From: Eikenella corrodens
Lineage (GTDB): Bacteria > Pseudomonadota > Gammaproteobacteria > Burkholderiales > Neisseriaceae
DNA length: 64,000 bases
Direction of reading: 5' to 3'
Assembly (NCBI RefSeq): GCF_003990355.1
Contig: NZ_CP034670.1
Coordinates: 2,356,001 to 2,420,000 of the forward strand
How positions within the stretch are numbered: position 1 is the stretch's first letter; the number at the start of each line of letters is the position of its first letter. Positions 52,732 to 61,019 of this stretch are shown in pieces. The notes below the pieces were generated by a model. The model was given only the letters and a program-made list of their open reading frames with translations. It did no database searches and was not told where the DNA came from. The position numbers and the translations under genes were made by a program.

Positions 52732-53871
52732 ATGAACACCGAAAACGAATTGCCCGAAATTGCGCTGCAAGCTTTGCCCGATGGGGTTGAGATTGAGCCT
52801 GCTGCGATTGAAACCCTTGCCACAGTAGTGGCTGAGTCGCAGGCTGCCGTGTTGGCGGAAATTTCTGCGCAAGCGGCGGCTGTTGGCGGTGAGGATGCTG
52901 CCGAACCGGGGCGCAAGTGGCGCGAGGGGCGGATTGTGGATGCTGCGGTGCGGGTGTGGGATGCTGCAGAACGCACCGGTGTGGCCGATGTGGTAAACAA
53001 TGGCGACGAGCCGCCGTTGAGCGTGTTTTTGGTGGGCGACCTTTTTGCCGCCACCGACCTTTCCCCCGAGCCGGGCGATGTGTTGCGCGGTGTGTTGCAG
53101 AGCCACCCTGTTAGCGGCTATTGGCTGCTCGACAGCGCGGAAGATGCTGCCACGTCCAGCCTGCAGCGGCGCAGCCCGGAAGAAGAAGAGGCGCTGCATA
53201 AGGAGCGCAAGCAGGCCAAACGGCAAGATAAATTGGTAAATGGCGAAACCTATGTGGGCAAGGTGGTGCGCTGGAACGAAGAGGAAAAATCGGGCTATAT
53301 CAAGGTTAAGTCCATCAAAGCGCGGGTGTTTTTCCCGCAATCGGCCTTTGTGTTCCGCGATAAAAGCCCGGCCAACCACCAGCAGGTGAGCTTCGTGCTG
53401 GGGAGGCGGCGCGGCGAATGGGTGGCCACCCGTGTGATTCCGCAAGGCTACGAGTTGGGCTGGGCCGACCGTGAAAGCCCTTCTTCGGGCACGATTTTGG
53501 GCGGCGGTTTCAGCGAAAGCCTGCTCGGCGGCACGTTTATTTTGCTGTTCCTTGCAGCGGTGTCCTTTATTTCCCTGCCGCTGGCTGCGGCCTATTTGCT
53601 GGCCAGCTGCCTGTTGCTTATCCTCTACCGCACGGATAAGCGCAGCGCCCAAAGCGGCCGCACCCGCGTGCCCGACGGTGTACTGCACCTGTTGGCCATG
53701 CTCGGCGGCTGGCCCGGCGGCCTGTTGGCGCAGATGCGTTATCAGCAACACACCGCCAATATCCGCTTTGTGCGCGCTTTTTGGTTTAGCGTGGCGCTGA
53801 ATGCCGTGGGCACTTATGTTGTGCTGGTGTACTTTATCGGCTCGCCCGCTTTTGCCTTCTTGAAAAACTAG
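52732..53871 (+). CDS. Cold-shock-like and DUF1294 domain membrane protein
   Basis: 379 residues. After an acidic N-terminal region (1-150) comes a cold-shock-like OB domain (GKVVRWNEEEKSGYIKV then ARVFFPQSAFVF, about 178-245), and at the C terminus three or four hydrophobic segments with the DUF1294 signature HLLAMLGGWPGGLLAQMRYQQHT (about 320-342). CSD-DUF1294 proteins are widespread and of unknown function. The gene lies 4 bases before tag and is probably co-transcribed with it. Confidence 0.85.
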   Translation: MNTENELPEIALQALPDGVEIEPAAIETLATVVAESQAAVLAEISAQAAAVGGEDAAEPGRKWREGRIVDAAVRVWDAAERTGVADVVNNGDEPPLSVFLVGDLFAATDLSPEPGDVLRGVLQSHPVSGYWLLDSAEDAATSSLQRRSPEEEEALHKERKQAKRQDKLVNGETYVGKVVRWNEEEKSGYIKVKSIKARVFFPQSAFVFRDKSPANHQQVSFVLGRRRGEWVATRVIPQGYELGWADRESPSSGTILGGGFSESLLGGTFILLFLAAVSFISLPLAAAYLLASCLLLILYRTDKRSAQSGRTRVPDGVLHLLAMLGGWPGGLLAQMRYQQHTANIRFVRAFWFSVALNAVGTYVVLVYFIGSPAFAFLKN

Positions 53872-53875
53872 CCGC

Positions 53876-54427
53876 ATGAACAGCTACTGCGCCCTTGCCA
53901 ACGGTCTGCCCGCCGACAGCCTCGATCCCAACAAGCATTATCACGACCGTCTCTACGGCTTCCCCATCGAAGACGACAACGAACTCTTCGGCCGCCTGCT
54001 GCTCGAAATCAACCAAGCCGGCTTGAGCTGGACGCTGATTTTGCAACGCGCCGCCGGCCTGCGCACTGCCTACGCCGACTTTAACATCGCTGCCGTGGCC
54101 GCCTTCGGCGAGGCCGACCGCCAACGCCTGCTGGCCGACGCGAAAGTGATCCGCAACCGTCTGAAAATCAATGCCGCTATCCACAATGCGCAGCAAATCT
54201 TGCAGCTGCAACAGGCATTCGGTTCGTTCAAAAACTGGCTAGACGGCCACCACCCGCAGCCGTTGGCCGATTGGGTGAAGCTGTTCCGCCGTACCTTCAA
54301 ATTCACCGGCCCCGAAATCGTGCGCGAATTTTTGGTGAGCACAGGCTACCTGAAAGGTGCGCACAGTGAAGACTGCCCCGCCGCCGAGCGCGCTGTTGCC
54401 GCTAATCCGCCATGGTTGCGGGGTTGA
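53876..54427 (+). CDS. tag: DNA-3-methyladenine glycosylase I
   Basis: 183 residues. YCALANGLPADSLDPNKHYHDRLYGFPIEDDNELFGRLLLEINQAGLSW follows the Tag pattern of an N-terminal helix with a tryptophan-containing substrate pocket (the usual 'YHD-EWG' appears as YHDRLYG). RNRLKINAAIHNAQ is the helix-hairpin-helix region. The usual N- and C-terminal zinc-binding residues are only partly present: one Cys near the start, and HSEDCP at the end. It excises alkylated bases. An in-frame DUS (54345) is translated as GYLKGA. It begins 4 bases after the preceding gene's stop. Confidence 0.85.
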   Translation: MNSYCALANGLPADSLDPNKHYHDRLYGFPIEDDNELFGRLLLEINQAGLSWTLILQRAAGLRTAYADFNIAAVAAFGEADRQRLLADAKVIRNRLKINAAIHNAQQILQLQQAFGSFKNWLDGHHPQPLADWVKLFRRTFKFTGPEIVREFLVSTGYLKGAHSEDCPAAERAVAANPPWLRG

Positions 54428-54488
54428 TGCGGTTTAGCAATAAGAGAAAGGCTACCTGAAAATTTAGCTTTGCAAGTTTCTGTGAAGC

Positions 54489-54592
54489 TATAGTGGATTA
54501 ACAAAAAACAGTACAGCGTTGTCTCGCCTTGCCGTAACGTGTGTACTGTCTGCGGCTCGCCGCCTTGTCCTGATTTTTGTTAATCCACTATA
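54489..54592 (-). repeat. Correia-type element (CREE), copy 7
   Basis: A 104-bp element, TATAGTGGATTAACAAAAAA to TTGTTAATCCACTATA, flanked by a DUS on each side (54451 and 54597). The DUS to its left is linked to TTTAGCTTTGCAAGTTTCTG, a variant of the hairpin motif seen at 46-47 kb. Confidence 0.93.
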
Positions 54593-54700
54593 AGATTTCA
54601 GGTAGCCTTTTGTATGCGCTGCGGCTGCGGTTTGGTTTGCCCCCTGTGTTGGCGATATAATCAGGCCTCTTTCCAACAACCGACACAAAGGAGTTTCATC

Positions 54701-55087
54701 ATGGCCAAAACCATCATCCATACCGACCGCGCCCCCGCCGCCATCGGCGCTTATTCCCAAGCCGTGCGCGCCGGTAACACCATTTATTTGAGCGGCCAGA
54801 TTCCGCTGGTGCCCGCCACTATGCAGGTGGTGGAAGGCGGCTTTGCCGAACAGACCCGTCAAGTGTTTGAAAACCTCAAAGCCGTGATTGAAGCCGCTGG
54901 TGGCAGCTTTGATGATGTGGTGAAACTCAATGCCTACCTCACCGACCTTTCCAATTTCGCCACCTTCAACCAAATCATGGGCGAATACTGCCGCGAACCC
55001 TTCCCCGCCCGCGCCGCCGTGCAGGTGTCCGCCCTGCCCAAAGGCGTGCTGGTGGAAGTGGAAGGCGTGGTGGTACTGAACGCCTAA
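54701..55087 (+). CDS. ridA: RidA family reactive intermediate deaminase
   Basis: 128 residues. IIHTDRAPAAIGAYSQAVRAGNTIYLSGQIPLVP at the N terminus, the central TRQVFENLKAVIEAAGGSFDDVVKLNAYL, and FPARAAVQVSALPKGVLVEVE with the substrate-binding arginine of PARAAVQV are characteristic of RidA, which hydrolyses enamine/imine intermediates (such as 2-aminoacrylate) before they damage PLP enzymes. AAAGGAG precedes ATG 54701; the longer upstream frame is unrelated. Confidence 0.95.
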   Translation: MAKTIIHTDRAPAAIGAYSQAVRAGNTIYLSGQIPLVPATMQVVEGGFAEQTRQVFENLKAVIEAAGGSFDDVVKLNAYLTDLSNFATFNQIMGEYCREPFPARAAVQVSALPKGVLVEVEGVVVLNA

Positions 55088-55095
55088 GCATATAG

Positions 55096-55140
55096 AAGGC
55101 TACCTGAAAACTGTTGCAGCTTGCGTTTCAGGTAGCCTTT
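55096..55140 (+). terminator. Inverted DUS hairpin after ridA
   Basis: AAGGCTACCTGAAAA and TTTCAGGTAGCCTTT pair over an ~18-base loop, eight bases after the ridA stop; a T-rich end follows. Confidence 0.7.
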
Positions 55141-55183
55141 CGTTTTACCCAACCCGCTATAAATAACCCCTAACACAAACATC

Positions 55184-55996
55184 ATGGCACACTACGCAAT
55201 CGGCGACCTGCAAGGCTGTTTCGCCGAATTCCAAGAACTGCTCGCCCGCATCGGCTTCAGCCACGGCAACGACACCCTCTGGCTGGTGGGCGACCTCGTC
55301 AACCGCGGCCCCCAATCCCTCGACTGCCTGCGCTACATCAAACAGCACGAAAGCAGCATCCGCACCGTGCTCGGCAACCACGACCTACATCTTTTAGCCA
55401 TTGCCCACGGCCACGGCAAACTCAAGCGCAGCGATACCGTGGGCGACATCCTCGCCGCCCCCGACCGCCAAGCGCTGCTCGATTGGCTGCTGCACCAGCC
55501 CCTGATGCTGCAACACGGCAACAACCTGATCGTGCACGCCGGCATTTGGCCGCAATGGACGGCCGAAGAAGCACAAAGCCGCGCCGCCGAAGTGGCCGCC
55601 GCCCTGCAAAGCCGCCCCTATTGGTTTTTCACCCATATGTATGGCAACACGCCCGATACCGACCGCGCCGATAACGAAACCGAACGCCTGCGCTTTGCCA
55701 CCAACGTGTTCACCCGCATGCGCGCCCTGTACTGCGACGGCCGCATGGATTTCGACTACAAAGCCACCCTGCCCGAAATGCCATCCGACCTCATGCCTTG
55801 GTTCCGCGCGTCCGGGCGGCAAACCCTTGGTTATCAAACCGTATTCGGCCATTGGTCGGCACTCGGCCTCTATCGCGGCGAAAGCGTGGCCGCCATCGAC
55901 ACCGGCGCGCTGTGGGGCGGCGAACTCACCGCGCTGGATTTAGATACGCAGCAGATTTTTCAGGTAGCCTCCAAGCAGCCCAAAAAGTTCGGCTAA
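55184..55996 (+). CDS. apaH: Bis(5'-nucleosyl)-tetraphosphatase, symmetrical
   Basis: A 270-residue metallophosphatase. GDLQGCFAEF, LVGDLVNRGPQSLD and TVLGNHDLHLLAIA are the three metal-binding blocks; HAGIWPQW and GHWSALG add the remaining histidines. ApaH splits Ap4A to two ADP and also decaps Np4-capped RNA. The C-terminal residues FQVASKQPKKFG are encoded across a DUS (55959-55970), so the tail has been shaped by the repeat. No ribosome-binding site is clear. Confidence 0.94.
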   Translation: MAHYAIGDLQGCFAEFQELLARIGFSHGNDTLWLVGDLVNRGPQSLDCLRYIKQHESSIRTVLGNHDLHLLAIAHGHGKLKRSDTVGDILAAPDRQALLDWLLHQPLMLQHGNNLIVHAGIWPQWTAEEAQSRAAEVAAALQSRPYWFFTHMYGNTPDTDRADNETERLRFATNVFTRMRALYCDGRMDFDYKATLPEMPSDLMPWFRASGRQTLGYQTVFGHWSALGLYRGESVAAIDTGALWGGELTALDLDTQQIFQVASKQPKKFG

Positions 55997-56136
55997 GGCC
56001 TTGTCGCCACATGATTTGATGTTTATTAACATGAACAGGCGGGCAAGCAGGGCGGGCTTTTGTTACAATGCCGCCTGTTCGTGCCGGCCAAAAAGTTTGC
56101 CGCAGCGCGTTTTCCAACCAATTTAAGGAGTTCCCA

Positions 56137-56691
56137 ATGAACAGCAAATTAGTCATCCCCGCCGCCATCGCCGTATTGGCACTGAGCGCCTGCTCCAGCA
56201 GCAAAGCCCCTGAAGGCAACCAGCCGCAAACCCAGCAACAGGCACAACAGAGCGATGAAGCCACCGCTGCCATCGGCAAAATTCAGGTAGCCCAGGTGGA
56301 CAACATCGAAAAAACCGTGGAAGTACACTACACCTGCCAAGCAGGCAACGGCCAGCAGCAAAAAGTGGGCGCCATGTACGGCATCAAGAGCGGCACCTTG
56401 GTGGTGGCGCAGCTGAAAATCAACGATAAAGTTTCCCCCGGCCTGTGGCGCGTGCTCAACGACTCGCTCGGCGAGCAACAAAACAGCTACTACGGCAACG
56501 GCGTGATTTGGGTAACCGGCAAAGCCACCCCCGCCAATGTGGCCGCCACCAACGCCATCGGCCTGCTGCAGGCACAGAGTTTGGATAATGCCGGCAACCC
56601 GGTAAACCTCTCAACCGTTCTGGAAAACTGCCAAGTGAGCCGCCAAGCCGCCGCTCCGACTCGCGGCAACCGCCAGCAACGCCGCCGCTAA
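56137..56691 (+). CDS. Lipoprotein with an MliC/adhesin-complex-protein-like domain
   Basis: 184 residues. LALSACSSSK is a lipobox with Cys19 as the lipidated residue. After a Q-rich linker comes VEVHYTCQAGNGQQQKVGAMYGIKSGTLVVAQLKI and, at the end, LENCQVS, two cysteines in a layout like the lysozyme inhibitors MliC and the Neisseria adhesin complex protein. That relation is only by pattern. The C terminus (RGNRQQRRR) is very basic. AAGGAG precedes the ATG. Confidence 0.75.
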   Translation: MNSKLVIPAAIAVLALSACSSSKAPEGNQPQTQQQAQQSDEATAAIGKIQVAQVDNIEKTVEVHYTCQAGNGQQQKVGAMYGIKSGTLVVAQLKINDKVSPGLWRVLNDSLGEQQNSYYGNGVIWVTGKATPANVAATNAIGLLQAQSLDNAGNPVNLSTVLENCQVSRQAAAPTRGNRQQRRR

Positions 56692-56708
56692 TCCGGTACA
56701 AAAAACAG

Positions 56709-56736
56709 AAAAGCTGCCTGAATGGGCAGCTTTTTT
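56709..56736 (+). terminator. Rho-independent terminator of the lipoprotein gene
   Basis: AAAAGCTGCC and GGCAGCTTTTTT form a 10-bp stem over TGAATG. The left arm, AAGCTGCCTGAA, differs by one base from the Simonsiella-type DUS. Confidence 0.92.
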
Positions 56737-56748
56737 GCGTAACGGGAA

Positions 56749-56970
56749 AGGCTACCTGAAAGCCGAACAAATATTTTTCAGGTAGCCTTTCTCCTTTTCG
56801 GGCTACCTGAAAAACCAGAGGCCAGATTCTCGAATCCGACATTTCAAGCATCGCGGCAACGGATTCCAACGGCGGGGGCGTTGAAGGTTTTGTTGGATGC
56901 CGGTATCCAACCTACCGCCGCACCGCATGGAAAGGCTGCCTGAAACCAAGCAATATTTTTCAGGTAGCCT
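56749..56970. repeat. Cluster of DUS between the lipoprotein gene and fumC
   Basis: A hairpin pair at 56749-56790, a forward copy at 56804, a Simonsiella-type forward word (AGGCTGCCTGAA) at 56933-56944 and an inverted eik copy at about 56959. No gene is visible in 56740-57044. Confidence 0.7.
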
Positions 56971-57044
56971 TCTTGCCTTGCAAACGGCAAACGAAATAAA
57001 GCGCATACTGTTTCCAATATGCGCTTCTTTCTTCCCCACCAACC

Positions 57045-58439
57045 TTATTTCAAGCTGCCCACCATATCGGCAGGGCGCACCCATTCGTCAAACTGCTCGC
57101 TGGTGAGCAGGCCGGATTTCACGGCTTCTTCGCGCAGGGTGGTGTCGTTTTTGTGGGCGGCTTTGGCGATTTTGGCAGCGTTTTCGTAGCCGATTTTGGT
57201 GTTCAACGCGGTAACCAGCATCAGGGAGTTGTCGAGCTGTTGTTTGATGCGCGGCAGGTTAGGTTCAATGTCGGCTGCACAATGTTCGTCAAACGAGATG
57301 CAGGCATCAGCCAAAAGCTGCGCCGATTGCAGGAAATTCGCCGCCATCACGGGTTTGAACACATTAAGCTGGAACTGGCCCTGTGTGCCGGAGAAGGAAA
57401 TCGTCACATCGTTGCCCAACACTTGGGCGCACACCATGGTGAGGGCTTCGCATTGGGTGGGGTTCACTTTGCCGGGCATAATGGAAGAGCCGGGCTCATT
57501 CTCGGGAATCAGAATTTCGCCGATGCCGGAACGCGGGCCGGAGGCCAGAAGGCGGATGTCGTTGGCGATTTTGTAAAGCGACACGGCCAACTGCTTCAAT
57601 GCGCCGTGGGTTTCCACAATCGCGTCGTGCGTGGCCAATGCTTCGAATTTGTTCGGTGCGGTAACGAAAGGCAGGCCGGTGAATTTGGCAATGTATTCGG
57701 CCACTTTCACGTCATACCCCTTGGGCGTGTTCAAGCCCGTGCCGACTGCAGTGCCGCCGAGTGCCAGTCCTGCCAGATGCGGCAGGGTGTTTTCCAAGGC
57801 GCGGATGCCGTAGTCCAACTGGGCGGCGTAGGCGGAAAATTCTTGGCCGAGGGTGAGCGGGGTGGCATCCATCAGATGGGTACGGCCGATTTTCACCACG
57901 TCGGCAAATGCCTCGGCTTTGGCAGCCAAGGTCTTCTGCAGGCGCTTAACGGCGGGCAGGGTGTGCCGCACAACTTTCTGATAGGCGGCAATGTGCATGG
58001 CGGTGGGATAAGTGTCGTTGGAAGACTGGGATTTGTTTACGTCGTCGTTGGGATGGATGGTGCTTTTCTCGCCCAACTTGCCGCCGCCCAACACATGGGC
58101 GTGGTTGGAAATGACTTCGTTCAAATTCATGTTGGACTGTGTGCCGGAGCCAGTTTGCCAAATCACCAGTGGAAACTCCTCGTCCAGCTTGTGTGCTAGA
58201 ATTTCGTCGCAGGCGGCGGCAATCAGATCGCGCTTCTCAGCAGGCAGCACGCCCAAGTCGGCATTGGCAAAAGCGGCAGCTTTTTTCAAATAGGCAAAGG
58301 CTTCAATGATTTCATGCGGCATGGAAGCAGCCGGGCCGATTTTGAAGTTGTTGCGCGAGCGCTCGGTTTGCGCGCCCCAATACCGGTTGGCCGGCACCTT
58401 TACTTCTCCCATGGTATCTTTTTCAATGCGAAATTCCAT
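57045..58439 (-). CDS. fumC: Fumarate hydratase, class II
   Basis: A 464-residue class II fumarase of the aspartase/fumarase superfamily. GSSIMPGKVNPTQCE near residue 318 is the signature loop with the catalytic serine, and SQSSNDTYPTAMH and GRTHLMDATPLTLGQEF form the active site with the catalytic histidine. It interconverts fumarate and malate in the TCA cycle and needs no iron. AGGAG precedes two adjacent ATG codons; the second (58439) has the better spacing (7 bases). The Rho-independent signal is not obvious at the 3' end. Confidence 0.96.
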   Translation of the reverse strand: MEFRIEKDTMGEVKVPANRYWGAQTERSRNNFKIGPAASMPHEIIEAFAYLKKAAAFANADLGVLPAEKRDLIAAACDEILAHKLDEEFPLVIWQTGSGTQSNMNLNEVISNHAHVLGGGKLGEKSTIHPNDDVNKSQSSNDTYPTAMHIAAYQKVVRHTLPAVKRLQKTLAAKAEAFADVVKIGRTHLMDATPLTLGQEFSAYAAQLDYGIRALENTLPHLAGLALGGTAVGTGLNTPKGYDVKVAEYIAKFTGLPFVTAPNKFEALATHDAIVETHGALKQLAVSLYKIANDIRLLASGPRSGIGEILIPENEPGSSIMPGKVNPTQCEALTMVCAQVLGNDVTISFSGTQGQFQLNVFKPVMAANFLQSAQLLADACISFDEHCAADIEPNLPRIKQQLDNSLMLVTALNTKIGYENAAKIAKAAHKNDTTLREEAVKSGLLTSEQFDEWVRPADMVGSLK

Positions 58440-58698
58440 CATGTAACTCCTGAAGTTTGTTAAATGTCTAAATTAAAACCAACTGGCTATAGCTGCTTCC
58501 AAATAGCAGCGCAACCAAGCGGGCAGCCTTTGCATCATATTGATTTGAAAATACTATAAAAAGCAATCCAACCCATTATCCGGCCACGGCGAATATACCA
58601 TAAAACCAAGCGGCTTTTCACGGCAGTGATACATGGAATATTAAAACCAGAAATGCTAAAACCCCTCTGCTTTTCAGCAGAGGGGTTTGAATGATAAA

Positions 58699-58775
58699 TG
58701 GCGCGGTGGACGGGACTCGAACCCGCGACCACCGGCGTGACAGGCCGGTACTCTAACCAACTGAGCTACCACCGC
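58699..58775 (-). tRNA. tRNA-Asp (anticodon GTC)
   Basis: A 77-nt tRNA on the minus strand. The acceptor arms GCGGTGG and CCACCGC, the D arm, the anticodon loop with GTC in CCTGTCACG and the T arm GCGGG/CCCGT with TTCGAGT are complete, with discriminator G and an encoded CCA at 58699-58701. Confidence 0.96.
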
Positions 58776-58786
58776 GCGCAAAAAAA

Positions 58787-58862
58787 TGGTGGGTGATGAC
58801 GGAGTCGAACCGCCGACATTCTGCTTGTAAGGCAGACGCTCTACCAACTGAGCTAATCACCC
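58787..58862 (-). tRNA. tRNA-Val (anticodon TAC)
   Basis: A 76-nt tRNA on the minus strand, 11 bases upstream of tRNA-Asp in the same transcript. The acceptor GGGTGAT pairs with ATCACCC; the anticodon loop is CTTACAA with TAC; T loop TTCGACT and CCA are encoded. Confidence 0.96.
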
Positions 58863-59076
58863 ATGTTTTCGTGCACAGCACTAGAAGATGCGCATTAAAC
58901 CAAACTCTCCACACCATTGCAAGCATTATCTTGCAAAAAATTTACGATAAAATATCAACACACTGTTACAAAAGTGAAAAAACTTTTCTAATTTTCTCTT
59001 TTCAACAGCCGGAAAACTCTCGACACACCAGTTTGAGATATAATAAATAATTTACTTTACCACGCACTATGGCTTT

Positions 59077-60774
59077 ATGAACGCCGTTATCCATACCCGC
59101 CAAGCCGACCCCGAAGCCGAACAGGCCCTACTGGCCGCCGGCACCCCGCCCTTGCTGGCACGTTTGTTTGCAGCCCGCAACGTCCGCTCCCCCGCCGAGC
59201 TGCATAACCATTTAGCCAGCCTGCTGCCCTATCAATCGCTGAAAAATATTGATGCTGCCGCCGAACGGCTGGCTCGCGCGATCCGGGAGCAAGAGCGAAT
59301 TTTAATTGTGGCCGACTACGATGCCGATGGCGCCACAGCCTGTGCTGTAGGTATTTTAGGCTTGCGCCGCATGGGTGCGCGGGTGGAGTTTTTAGTGCCG
59401 GACCGTTTCAAACACGGCTACGGCCTCACCCCGCAACTGGCCGATCTGGCTGCCGAACGAGGCACTCAGCTACTCTTGACCGTAGATAACGGCATTTCCA
59501 GCACTGCCGGTGTAGCCCGCGCCCAAGCATTGGGCATGGACGTGATCATCACCGACCATCACTTGCCAGGCGACACGCTACCTGAATGCATCATCGTTAA
59601 CCCCAATCAACCGGGATGCGCCTTTGCCAGCAAGAATCTGGCCGGCGTAGGCGTAATCTTCTATGTATTAACTGCTCTGCGCGCCCTGCTGCGCACACAG
59701 CAATGGTTCAATCCGCACAGGCTACCTGAACCCAATTTGGCCGAACTTTTAGACTTGGTGGCTTTGGGCACTGTGGCCGATGTAGTGACATTGGACTACA
59801 ACAACCGAATCTTGGTTAGCCAGGGGCTTAAACGAATGCAGATTGGCAAAACCCGACCCGGCATTCAGGCGCTTTTTCAGGTAGCCCAACGCGACATGCG
59901 GCAGGCCAAGCCGTTTGACTTGGGCTTTACCATCGGCCCGCGCATCAATGCCGCCGGCCGTTTGGAAAACATGGAAATCGGTATTGCCTGCCTGTTGGCC
60001 GAAGACCCGGCCACCGCCGCCGAACTGGCCGAACAGCTAAACGAACTGAACCGTGCGCGGCAGGAAATCGAACAAAACATGCTGCAGGAAGCCCTTGCCC
60101 TGGCCGATCAAATTATCGTTGGCAACAGCCTGGGCATTACCGCCTTCCATCCCGATTGGCACCAAGGCGTGGTTGGTATCGTGGCCGGCCGGCTCAAAGA
60201 CCGTTTCCATCGGCCCACCATCGTGTTTGCCCCCACAGACAATGGCGAACTGCGCGGCTCCGGCCGTTCCATTCCCTCATTACATCTGCGCGATGCCATC
60301 GACTTGGTATCCAAACGCCATCCCGAGCTAATTCTAAAATTCGGCGGCCACGCTATGGCTGCCGGCCTCACCATTCGTGAGCAGGATTTTCCCCACTTCC
60401 AACAAGCTTTCGAAAGCGTACTAACCGAACTGCTGGATCAAGACGCACTCACCCGCACCTTCCTCACCGACGGCAGCCTGAGCCCGGAAGAAATTTCCCT
60501 GCATACTGCCGAAACGCTGTCCAAGCAGGTATGGGGACAAGGCTTTCAACCCCCATGTTTCTACAACCAATTTGAAGTATTGTGGCAGCGGGTAGTAGGC
60601 AACGGTCATAAAAAAGCCGGCCTAAATTGTGGCGGACACACTGTAGAAGCCATGTTTTTCCGCTGCACCGAAGAGCTTCCGGCCAAAATCCACACGGTAT
60701 ACCGCCCCGTTGCCAACCAATGGCGCAACCAATATGAATTACAACTGCACATCGACCACTGGGAAATAGGCTAA
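59077..60774 (+). CDS. recJ: Single-stranded-DNA-specific exonuclease RecJ
   Basis: A 565-residue DHH-family 5'-3' exonuclease. VADYDADGATA (78-88) and ITDHHLPGD (around 158-166) supply the manganese ligands, and the DHHA1 domain with GGHAMAAGLTI (about 428) follows, then the OB fold. RecJ acts in recombination and mismatch repair. In Neisseriaceae it is also relevant to transformation and pilin variation. Three DUS-like words lie inside (59577, 59718, 59877). The start is ATG 59077, without a strong ribosome-binding site. Confidence 0.95.
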   Translation: MNAVIHTRQADPEAEQALLAAGTPPLLARLFAARNVRSPAELHNHLASLLPYQSLKNIDAAAERLARAIREQERILIVADYDADGATACAVGILGLRRMGARVEFLVPDRFKHGYGLTPQLADLAAERGTQLLLTVDNGISSTAGVARAQALGMDVIITDHHLPGDTLPECIIVNPNQPGCAFASKNLAGVGVIFYVLTALRALLRTQQWFNPHRLPEPNLAELLDLVALGTVADVVTLDYNNRILVSQGLKRMQIGKTRPGIQALFQVAQRDMRQAKPFDLGFTIGPRINAAGRLENMEIGIACLLAEDPATAAELAEQLNELNRARQEIEQNMLQEALALADQIIVGNSLGITAFHPDWHQGVVGIVAGRLKDRFHRPTIVFAPTDNGELRGSGRSIPSLHLRDAIDLVSKRHPELILKFGGHAMAAGLTIREQDFPHFQQAFESVLTELLDQDALTRTFLTDGSLSPEEISLHTAETLSKQVWGQGFQPPCFYNQFEVLWQRVVGNGHKKAGLNCGGHTVEAMFFRCTEELPAKIHTVYRPVANQWRNQYELQLHIDHWEIG

Positions 60775-61019
60775 ATACACACCACACAGCCAAAACTCTT
60801 ACTCTATTTTCTCACGCACACCAACATAGCCAGCTAGCCACAGGAAATAACCACTTTTCCATAAACGATGTATTCTTACCATGATTTAACTTATAATCAC
60901 ACCTTAAACTATAATAGTGTAAAAGCATTCTTACTAAATGCGGGCCTTGCGGGCGATATCCTAAAGGCAAATATCCGCCCGAAATTTTAAACTCCGTTCT
61001 ACTTTACTTAGGCAAACAT